From positions 2,444,001 through 2,508,000 of the forward strand of contig CM061107.1 of the NCBI GenBank assembly GCA_030770545.1: DNA of 64,000 nucleotides, given 5' to 3'. The notes beneath the pieces are model-generated. The model was not told the origin of the DNA. It worked only from the letters and a program-made list of their open reading frames with translations, and ran no database searches. Source of the DNA: Macropodus opercularis (Eukaryota > Chordata > Actinopteri > Anabantiformes > Osphronemidae). Both the position numbers and the translations under genes were made by a program. Shown in pieces: positions 37,663 through 47,346 of this stretch; the first letter of the stretch is position 1, and every line of letters begins with the position of its first letter.

Positions 37663-38903
37663 TTATTTGTTTGCCTGTGATATTCTTCTGGCAGCGTGCA
37701 GGACATCCTTAACGTTGACCTTGTCCCCAAATTCAATCTCTCTGTGCTCCAGGAGTATTCCCTGCCAGAGAACACAGGCAGTGTAAAAAAAGCATTTTAC
37801 TGACAACCGTTGCATTAAGTCAAATGTTAACTGTACCTGGTCTCCTCGTCCAATGACAAAGACGCCACCGAGGACAAAGCCCTCTCCCGAAACGTTTCCC
37901 ATGAAGCCCCGTCTGAAGGCCCTCAGGCCGTTCATCCACACCCCGACACGGAGGAACGCCATAGCGCCCATTCTGCGTTCGCGGGGGCCATAAAAACGTT
38001 TCTGCAAGCACACAAGGCTCAGAACGTCTGCATAACTGAACTCACACACGTGTCCCTGAATGACTTGAGTGACCAAAACCAGCTTTGTCAGCAGGGCATT
38101 GAACGAGTTTCACCTTTTCATCCAAGAAAACCTCCCCCTTAAAGAATGGTCTGAAGTTCTGGACCTCGGTGCCAATGTCCTCCTTCACCACAGCATACAG
38201 AGGGACCCCGAGCTCGTCCAGCTGGGGTTTCAGAGAGGACAGCTCTGCAGCCTCCTGCAGTCACAAACACCAACAGGTACGAATATCTGAACAAAGTTAC
38301 GTCTGCTGTTCTGTGTGAGGCAGGATGTGCCACGTCACGTTTTCATCTCTAAAGCATAGAATTCATGTCCATCACAGGTTCACAGCTCACTTGGCAGATT
38401 AGTTGTGTGTATTTTTGTCCAAACCCAACATGGACCCTGAGGTATTATGTCAAAGTAATATAAATGTATGTTTGCTATTTGGGCAGAAATAAGAGGGAGG
38501 TGATAGTGTTGTGTTGTAATCACCTCTCTGCACAAAAATCATCCAGGCCGCCGGACTGCCATGATGACAGCACCAGTCTGGTCCCACAGAGACTTGGCCT
38601 TCAGAGTCTGTACGTCTGAATGGGGTGAAAGGGTGAAACAGCAAAAAACAAACTAAGCTCCCAACTTTGACGTCACCGTTAATAAACAACCGTGTCGAGA
38701 CATTTTGGTTTCTCTGTGGCGAACATGAGCACAAACACGCAGCTGTGCTCACACCCACCTCCTGACAACGTTTTCAGTTCAGTCTCCTCCAAATGTGTGA
38801 GAGTGGCCTTCAGCGGCGGAGTCAGGAAGAGATTGGTGAAGAGGTTGGTAAAGCCAGTGATGAGGCCACCGACCGCGGCCACGGCGCTGGTGAGGAGTCC
38901 CAT
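37663..38903 (-). CDS. selenou1: Selenoprotein U1 (PRXL2A/FAM213A orthologue)
   Basis: Peroxiredoxin-like thioredoxin-fold protein with a redox role; fish retain selenocysteine where mammals have cysteine. Exons (minus): 38903-38759, 38615-38524, 38254-38114, 38001-37837 and 37761-37663, phases consistent, 213 aa including Sec. The N-terminus MGLLTSAVAAVGGLITGF is hydrophobic, a possible membrane anchor. Exon 2 reads LWDQTGAVIMAVRRPG, then TGA (38541-38539, residue 74), then FLCRE, where human has GCFLCRE, giving a U-x-x-C active site. Downstream, ELGVPLYAVVKEDIGTEVQ, EVFLDEKRFYGP, GEGFVLGGVFVIG and GILLEHREIEFGDKVN align with PRXL2A. A standard ORF finder splits the gene at the TGA. A SECIS follows at 37490-37423. 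Selenou1a or selenou1b cannot be told apart here. Confidence 0.95.
38539..38541 (-). other. In-frame TGA selenocysteine codon
   Basis: Codon 74 of the selenoprotein U1 model, between GGA (Gly) and TTT (Phe). Exon 2 is open on both sides in this frame, and its splice phases (1 in, 0 out) require reading through. Conserved PRXL2A sequence continues immediately (FLCRE, then EAAELSSLK in exon 3), so this is recoding and not a pseudogene stop. Confidence 0.92.
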
Positions 38904-39519
38904 GGCGTCTCCTGTCCGGCTCCTTTACGCTTGACGCATCGTGGCTTCGCAGAGCTGCGCTGGTGTGACTGCGCTCCGCTGAGAGCGCATTTAAGTCCCG
39001 GCTGCTCCGGACCCTCCCAGCGGTTCCAGGCCAGACTTTTCCTCTCCTCTCTCTCCGCAGAGACACCGATCAGACAACGTGATTAAACGCAGCCGCGATC
39101 GATTGGTGACGCCGTCATCACGTCTGGACGGGAGAACAACAAGATAGTGAAAACTACGCGTAAAGACAAGCCAGTCATCGTTACGTGTCGCCTCCTCCCC
39201 CAGTTCAAAGGTCACTGAAGACTGAAATGTGCGCCGTCATTCGGCCAAAGTATCAGACACGGCAGCAGCACAGCAAACACATTTACCACATGAATTGATT
39301 GGATGGAGCTGAATGAGTGGTAGACTGTGTGTGTGTTTCCAGAAATAACTGGCTGAACAAATTGACCAAATCATGTTTGGTCAAAGTATATTCAAGCGTA
39401 ATGTTGGATTCCTCATCATGTAATCAATGGAGAAGCAGTAGATAGAAGACAGGTCTTCACATCTAACCTATAATTAAAGTTCATGAAATAAATTAGATCA
39501 GAACTGACACTTTGGAAAG
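38904..39519. promoter_or_regulatory. selenou1 promoter interval
   Basis: Non-coding DNA between the selenou1 start codon and the DYDC-gene 3' end (AATAAA on minus at 39520-39525). The 38930-39120 part is CpG-rich. I saw no defined motif beyond that. Confidence 0.45.
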
Positions 39520-39582
39520 TTTATTTTTTCTGAATACAGCATGTGTCCACTGGGTTTAGTGAAGGACGGTCTTCACACTTGA

Positions 39583-41881
39583 TCAGGCTTCATCTTCTTT
39601 TTCTTCTTCCTGAAAAGAATCACAAGCTTTAGTTGTATATGACTCGTACATCAACAAGTCACCGTCACTTGTTGTTGTTAACACACAATCTTTTTTGAGT
39701 CTTCCTGGTAATTTTCCTCCTGTGAAGTCTCTGGTTTCTCGTTTGACGCTGTCCCCTCTGCTGTTACGTCCCTCTCAGGTGGAGTCGGGTTGTCTGGGGT
39801 CTCACTCGCGTGTTGCCCGTCTGTCTCCTGAGATGATGTGGCCAGAACAGTTGTGGTTAAGTACTAAAGGTCCTGGTTTTTCTACTTCTACGTTCACAGC
39901 AGCCTCTCTGCTGCATCTGAAACAGTCAAGTAGGTTGATAATGTTTCACGACCTTTGACCCTTGCTCCTGGTCTTGGACAGGAGAGGCGCTGGTGGCGCC
40001 TGGTGTGAGATCCTCACTCTGTGAAGCTGAGGTTGAATTCCCTGTTGTGTCTTCATCTGTCATCTGGTGGAACAGTAATATAAGCATCTCATCTTTTACC
40101 CTGGATACCATTTATCCTCAATGATTGTACATTGTCACGTTGGGTACAAATTGAAATCAACAGCACGTTTCAGCGGCATCACCTTCTCCCTCGAGTCAGA
40201 GGGACGCGGACTACGTTTGTCACGTGTCATTTCCGTTTTTGAATCGTCAGTGTCTTGGCTGTCATGCGTCACCTGAGGTTCAGGTTCAGAAGCATCAGCC
40301 TGATCTACCACCTGCAGAGCAGTTGTGAGATAGGACGATGTAATTGTACCACAGTAAAGAAGAGAGACACACAAGCAGAGCACATTTAGTTTTCCCTACA
40401 CATAAACACACAAACACTGTTGTTCTAACATTCTAAATATTACCACAAAAGCAGCTCGAGCACCTTAATCTCATGTTGGCCAGCTGGTTCGTCCACTACT
40501 TGATTGGTGCACGTTTCATCTTCAGTTTTCTCCTCCGCAGTACTGGCACCAGGCTCCACCTGGGTTTGTTCAGCAGGCGGTTCTGTGTCGTCTTTGGCCT
40601 CATCCGCTGGTGTTTCTGTACTAGTATCTGTAACCACCTGGCAGTTTGAAGTCACTCATTAGATGGTTATTGGCACAACGTGGCAGGAGAATGACACGTA
40701 TCAGACTGTGTAGAAATCGACTCCACCAGCAGCAGCACCCAGATCAGAACTAAACAACATTTAAGAGGACTGTTAGAATGATCCACCACCAGGCGGGCAC
40801 CCGTATGAGTTTTATCACCTCTGGTCCAGAGTCAGCTTCAGCTTGGTGAATATCTGTGTCCTGTTGGTTTTCAGGATCAGGAGTTGTTGGATTTCCTGTG
40901 CCAGGTCTGTTGTCCTCAGCAGCTTCTGTGTTGTTTGGAGTGGGTTCTCTGAGTGGAGGCTGGTTCTCGGAGAGCTGTTGATGGCAATGTGCTGTGTCAT
41001 TCTTTCTAAACATAACTCTTTCGATCTGAAAATGGTGCACATCATTATAAAAGAAACCAGCAATAGAAATCCCTTCATCTAAGAGATTTTAGATGATTAG
41101 GTCACAGGGGGGTTATTCACATTTACATTTGGGCATAGTTTCTGAACATACTTTTCCAGCTTCTTCCAAGTCCTCGCTGAGTTTTCGCTCCTCCTCCCTC
41201 AGCCTCTCCTGATGCAACGCCTCCTCTCTGGCCTTCGACCGCTCCTGCTCCAGGATTGCCAAATTAAACTTTTTCTGGAATTAAGCAAAGTGTTACAAAA
41301 ATACTTTGGTAACAAACCATAAAACACTTTTAACATGATAAAAATCTGAAAAATGGCTTGAAAGGGGCTTGACCCTCTTTGATCCCCTATGAGCCTGAGG
41401 CAGACATAGATTTCACATAATAGCTTCTGAATCCTGCAGATAAAAGGTAAGTGTGTTTTTACTGTAACGGCTCTTAATGGTTTTATAGCCACGTCATGCT
41501 CGGCATGAGGCGCTTAGAATATCCAAGTCTATGCATAAGTAGTTTTAGCAGCTAAGTGCTGTGGCGGACACAGAAGTTGTCGGTAGTGGGACAAAAGGTA
41601 AAATTCTGACAGTGTTTTAGGTGATGATTATACAGAAATCAAAACATTTGAGCTGACAAACGGGCGCAGTCTAGCTGTGCTGGTTTCTGTCTCCCCCTGC
41701 TGGGCACCAGCGTCAACAGCAGCTCACCTCGGCCTCGTATTCCTCATTTGCGTGGTACCTGCGGAGCCAGTGGGCCAGATACAGGACGGGGTTCGGCGGG
41801 CGCTGCTCGGCCACTTCAGCGAGTCCCTCCGCCAAACACTTCCCCAGATGTCTCTTTATATACTGAGAGTCCATGGCAGCT
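39583..41881 (-). CDS. dydc2: DPY30 domain-containing (DYDC) protein with acidic repeat-like tail
   Basis: DYDC proteins carry a DPY30 dimerisation motif and are linked to sperm and ciliary axonemes. The ATG is at 41874; the exon's 5' edge is at 41881, after an acceptor. Coding exons (minus): 41874-41728, 41274-41152, 41025-40819, 40637-40464, 40311-40183, 40063-39953, 39827-39687 and 39609-39583, all phase 0, giving 352 aa. Exon 1 encodes YIKRHLGKCLAEGLAEVAEQ followed by RPPNPVLYLAHWL, the DPY30 motif. Exon 2 is a charged coiled coil. The rest is low-complexity Glu/Asp/Thr/Pro sequence, twice human DYDC1 in length (177 aa). The donor at 39686 (GTGTGT) is weak; without it the frame stops after KKIVC. 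The dydc2 symbol rests on adjacency to the PRXL2A orthologue, so the paralogue is uncertain. Confidence 0.8.
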
Positions 41882-42009
41882 CTGCGACAGAACACAACAG
41901 CTTAAGCCTGTTAACACGAGCGAACTGCAGACGAACCTAGATTGATAATTAGCAAGAACATAACCGAAAAGTAAACGTTCGTAACGTTTCGATACATTTA
42001 GTATTTTAC

Positions 42010-42090
42010 CGGTACTTCTTCAAAGACTAGTTTACAAGCGTAGCCTTCATCACTAGGCGTCCGGATGTGTCTCCTTGGTAACGGTGTCAC
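42010..42090 (-). promoter_or_regulatory. Candidate dydc 5' noncoding exon and RFX X-box-like promoter site
   Basis: The dydc coding exon begins right after an acceptor (41883-41882), so a noncoding exon must lie upstream. On the minus strand a donor follows 42010 (ACCG then GTAAAAT), giving a 125-nt intron. Plus-strand 42069-42082 reads GTCTCC TT GGTAAC, one mismatch from the RFX X-box consensus GTNRCC-N(0-3)-RGYAAC found at promoters of ciliary genes. Functional role is inferred. Confidence 0.4.
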
Positions 42091-45000
42091 CACAGTAAGG
42101 CTCCCCCTTCAATTCTTTGACACGGGTTCCTACCAGAGTTTGTACCGTCACCATACAAACACTTTTAGTAGTAGACACCGCAGTGGAAGTCGTTTGTTTG
42201 GCTTTACGAACCACATGCATACACGAAATAAAATATGCAAATACGATTTAGAATCGGACGGACGTAAAGAGGGAGAGATAATAAATGAATGAAGCGCATG
42301 TGCAGCCTGAGAAAACAGTTCACACCTTCAGGAGTAATTACATTGAAACACACTCGATAACGGTCTTTAAAAACTCACCAGTCTCCAGCTTTTCATTATT
42401 TTCATTATAATAAGTTCATAAACTGTTGAGAGCCTCATTTCCAAATTAACCTCAATATCTCTGAAAAATAATCCCATGTTCATGGAAGTGTCACCGGCGC
42501 GTCAGCAGCGCTTTCCCTGCAGCAGCAGACTTCAGAACGCGCTCGTCCGACGGGGGCGCGCACAGGAGCCACCAGCTGTGTGGGAACGGAAAACGGCTCC
42601 GTTCTTGAAGTGTCGAGTCTGATGTGATCCTACCTGGAGCAGCTCCTCCGGTTTCACTGCCGGACGCCACACTGCGTCAGGAACAGCTGTAACAGGCGCG
42701 CACTGGCTGCCAGAAAGGGGAATTACGTCCTCAGTGTGAGCCTTGACGCGAGACGTGGTTTTTTTTTCAGGGTTTTGGGATTTGTGGAATTATTTTTGCT
42801 GTACTGAGCAAGGTAACCCAGCCTAACGACGAGCCCTGCATTAGCGCCACACTGCATTGGATTCAAGGAGTGTTTGCGTTTCTGGTCTTCTGCGCGCATG
42901 GGGTTACTTTTATTCCTCTGTTTGTCGGGAAATTATTTTAAATCTATTCAGGATCGTGAAATAGTTTTTAAATGAGTACTCCGCTGAAAAGTGTCTTGTT
43001 TGTTACCTGACAACGAAGTTTTCACCCAACAGATCCAGTGTAAACGAAGTACTTTGTAAGTACTTTAAATTATTGTGAGCACCGATAAAGGCCTTTAATG
43101 ACAGGGCGTTTTGTGCGCTTTTCTTCTAATAATAAACGGGGAGCTGTAATTGAGCTTAGGTCAGATTTGGAATTGGTAGATTTATGGCGTCTCAGCAGGT
43201 TTTTTTTTAATGTCTGCAGTTGTGTGGCTGTTTGTGTTTGTTTCACCGCACTATCTCCATCATGAGAGCAAACTGCAGGAGCATCAGGACATACCCACGT
43301 CTTCACCTGGCAGGTGAACGTCTGACCGGAGGCACGTGGCTGTTGTCCAATGTGGACACTTTGCTACCTTCTCAGTCCCCACTATGCTCCTCCCACAGGG
43401 ACAAAGTTTTATTTTTAGCTCCTGTCTTCATGGCAGATGGGTCAGATACTGTGATGCTGTGGATGCTGTTACTGCGCCATTTCTCCTGCTGTTAATCCCT
43501 GTTGCTAAGAGGTGCGTGACAGTCGGCCTTCGTGCAGGAAAGCAGATATTTGAACACATCACAACACGTGCAGGCGAGGGTTGGTATTTGATCTAGTCAA
43601 CAATGCACCTGCATCTCTGATGTACAGTAACAGCACATGCTCCTACTGCCCACGGGGCCCAGCTGTAGACTGAAGACTGCGAAACAGATCAAACCATCAA
43701 GTGTGTTTTTAAGTTCCTAGAGTGATGTTGTTTTGTTCGCACATTACACAGATTTGCTGACGTGATCATTTGTATTATCACATAAACACAAAATGTGTAA
43801 TGGGCGATCAGTGGTCTTCCACAATGTTTGTGTGTCTCGTATCACATGTTCCTGGACGCAGAGGGTGTCGGTTTTGAGTTTCTTTCACCAAGTGAGCTTA
43901 TGTGACTGCTTGGCTCGACCCCTGTATTTTCCAAAGTACTCAAAAGGTGAAATAAGGTTAAAGTACAACTATGTATTCTTCAAATGTATCGTCTTGTTGT
44001 TAAGGTTTAATTTAGTGTAATTGTAGTTCTAGTTGCTTTTCCTATTCAGTTCTTGGGACAGGAAATGTTGTGGTTTTGAATACAAGCAGCTCCCAGGAAA
44101 TCTGTATGTTTTATAGACTTGATGGGTGTTTAAATTACGATAATAACTCCCCTGGTCCCCAACAAGCTTGATGGAATATTCTCCATATCACTTCCACATG
44201 TAATCTACTCCGATTTCTGTGCTGCCAGTGCAAAGGCCAAATGGGTCAGTTTGAGGCAGTGTGAATCTGTTTGGAAATCCATATTACACTATATCAACAC
44301 ACAGCCTTGTTTACGATGACATAAATAAGTCGATCTGATATGTACGCTTCCTTCCAGTGCTTTATTACTTGACTGATTTCTACTTAAGGACTGATCTTTC
44401 TGCCAGAAACAAATTGGTTGGTTGCATCTTCTAATAAAAGTCTGGATTTATAAATCAATACATCTATGTTAGCCTGAAAGACTCCACTGGGTCACAGCGA
44501 ACTGCAAATGACAGCAGCTCTAAGCAGCAACATAACGCATGCAGGGATGTGGTGCAGCTAAGTCTACTGTGTACACACCTGATAAAGACATTAACACGAG
44601 AGACGACTTCAGGGGCTTGACCCGAGTCGTCATGGAGGCTGATCATTTATTTTAGTCCAGTAAAGTGCAAAATGCATCTGGCAGCAACATTTAGTGACAA
44701 GTGTACGGGTCTGTTTTAACATGTTGCTCGGTAGGGGTTGAAGTACAAGGTTAACTGAGTGACAGGGCGTTGAAGCAAGCTGGGAGAGAGAACTACGGTG
44801 ACTTGACCCCGTGAGAAAACACGGTGAAGAAGAGCATAGCAAATGTCAAAGGACATAAACAGAAAAGTCCAAAGCTATTTTTTTTCTGTGGCTACATCAG
44901 CCTTATGTACATGAATATGTATATCTACATATTAACTAGTCTGTGGATTTTCACATGATCTAAATTCTTGCAGTTTTTACTGATTACATTGTGTAATTTG

Positions 45001-47300
45001 AACACTTCCGACTATAAACCCTAAAACCTTCTGAACTAAACTTCCATTAATTTATAAGACGGCACAAACTCTCTAGTTCGGTTAGTTTCTGGAGGTGAAT
45101 ATTTGCATTTGCATTCCACTGCCAGCTAGTATAACGAAGATGTGTCTAGGCTGTCCCGTCTAGCTCCTCATCTGGAATGTCACAGGTCACATGGCCTGAC
45201 TGACATGCAAGGTGATATATATATTACTGTTGGGGACGGCTTCTATATTCCCTCTTCCTCGGTTTGCCACCTGTCCTCAGTGTGACTGAATGAAAGTGTT
45301 CAGGGGTTGATTGTCCCCAACTGGACTCAAAGCAATCAAGAACCGTGTTTAAGTAAAATCACACTAGAGTAAAATATATTTTTATACTGATATTTTAGCC
45401 AAGGAATCTACTTTATGGCAGGAAACCATTGCTCTCTAATGAAAACACTGTACGAAACAGTCTACGGTTCCTCTTGGATGCGGTACAGATCTGATCCAAT
45501 CCTAGCTTTTCTAAAAATGGACATTTGATGGCTACAGCAGTTGTAATGTGATGTAAGGCAATCAGGAAACGTTCCCCATAAAGCCAGAGAAACCCATCCA
45601 TTCTCAGGATGGGTATTTTAGGGTTGGCTCACGGTTCAGGGCAGCAGGGCCCACGTTACCAGAATGGTTTAAAATGGGATGATGAAGAGGAAACTGGGTC
45701 TCAGAAAAAGGGCCTATAACCCAGTGGTCCTTCATCAGGGAACAGAGAGGTAGTGCATGCCAGAGATTAGCTATGGCATTAATGAGTGTCGTGGTTAAAG
45801 CGAAGTGAATTAAATAGCATTAAGGCAGAATCTGGAGCCTCTAGTGTCATGTAGCTGAGCGGTGGGGGGTTGTTAAGTGCTGGTAGGGGAGCAAAGACGG
45901 AAGCTTAGTGTGTTTGGGGCCCCTGGGTAAAATAGAAGGTAGCGGAGAGGAGTCAGGTCGGTAAGATAAGTTGGCCCGCTGGCCTGTTTATCGGTGGGAT
46001 GTGAGGCACAGAGCGAAGGCTCAGCTCAGGAAGGAATGAGCGGAGTCATCGGGCTTGTGAAACACGACGCTCCGCCTTGATTGCCCATAGCAGCTGGGCA
46101 GCCACTGTATCTGTGTGACAGTGTGCAGTGGGCAGATGCATGAGTTTCTGTTCAAGAGAGGTGGTTTGAGAGGATTTTACCCGTAACAATAATGAGGGAT
46201 CACTCTGCCCAACCTGTTGTGCTACTGCAGTTACTGTACTTCTGACTGGTCTGTGTTCCTTACACTGCTATAAAGGGGATGCCCTGACTTTCCTTTTCCC
46301 CTGTGCCCTCATCTGCTTTTATGATGCATTTTACATGTTTTGATTAGAATAGTGGAAACATGATCTTAGCTGCTCCACACGAAACCAAGACAGCGTCACC
46401 AGCTGCTAAACACATCAAATGATGTAAGCAAATGCCACTTGGACCTGACAGAGTATGTGCTAAGCTAATAAGTAATGTGATGTAGATATTATGTTATGGT
46501 CCCTTCAGAACGGTGGGAAAGTCAAGGCTCTAGTGGTTTTGTTACAGTTTTAACACGCTGAAGGGCTCGTCGTGTAGCAAGGCATGCTGGGTCAGAGATA
46601 TAGGGCACAGGGTGGTGTGCAGGAACAAGTCAGGGTCAGGGGGGTTTAAACGTAGATCAAAGACTTACGACTACGACTCATATGAAGACACCAAGCTGTG
46701 GCTACATGTGACATCTGAAACTGTGCTGATACACTTACCCCCTAAAATGTATAGTAAGAGACTGAACTAGGGAAGACAGATTAAAAGGGACCAGTCGTGA
46801 AATCAAGGTAGGACTTTTTCTAATGTCAAAAAGTGAATAAATCAGCCTGGAAAAAGACGGAGAGAAACCTGGGTGTGGTCGTAAATGACAGACCTTGGAG
46901 GGGAAATAGTAGGAAACTAGGGATGTTGATAAAAATCTGGGGATATCTGTGACAGTTAGCTGCCGAACCTCTTCTGGACGTTGACGTTTATATACAGTTG
47001 AAAATGCACGTTTTTCTTAAAGCTTTTCTTCTTAGTTTGATCCTTTAAATCTTTACTTTGCAGCAAAGTCACATCTTTACAGAAAGATAAAATATTCAGC
47101 ATCTGATGGCAACTTATTTTTTCTGTTGATTACTCAATTAATTGTCTTTAATGTATGAATCTTGTAACTAAATAAATGATTACTGTGTTTGTTTACCCTT
47201 TAATGATTGAAAGTGTAGTGTTTAAAGTAAAGGTGTTTGAGGCTCGGTGGTTATACAGTAGTACTCTATGAACCCATGTTTCTTTCCTACCTTCTATCAG
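42091..47300. other. Intergenic region between dydc and scn4a
   Basis: About 5.2 kb with no convincing coding exon. A CpG-rich island lies at about 42480-42720; on its minus strand CTGCTCCAG is followed by GTAGGATC, a plausible donor, so a noncoding exon of the minus-strand gene or an alternative dydc promoter is possible. The rest should contain the scn4a promoter and 5' noncoding exon, which I could not locate. Confidence 0.45.
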
Positions 47301-47346
47301 TTTGTAGGGAAATCCCGGTGAGGTGGCATTTCTTCGCAATGCGAAG
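47301..47346 (+). other. scn4a 5' UTR segment of the first coding exon
   Basis: A good pyrimidine tract and AG (TTTCCTACCTTCTATCAG, ending at 47300) precede this stretch, so the start-codon exon is probably joined to an upstream noncoding exon, as in other vertebrate sodium channel genes. Confidence 0.55.

Noticed and set aside
38524..38615. selenou1 as a pseudogene because of an internal stop
   Set aside because: All other exons are intact, the TGA is at the known Sec site, and a SECIS is present.
38450..38758. Minus-strand ORF of 102 aa over selenou1 exon 2
   Set aside because: It is in another frame across the true exon and includes intron sequence. The conserved PRXL2A frame is the one interrupted by TGA.
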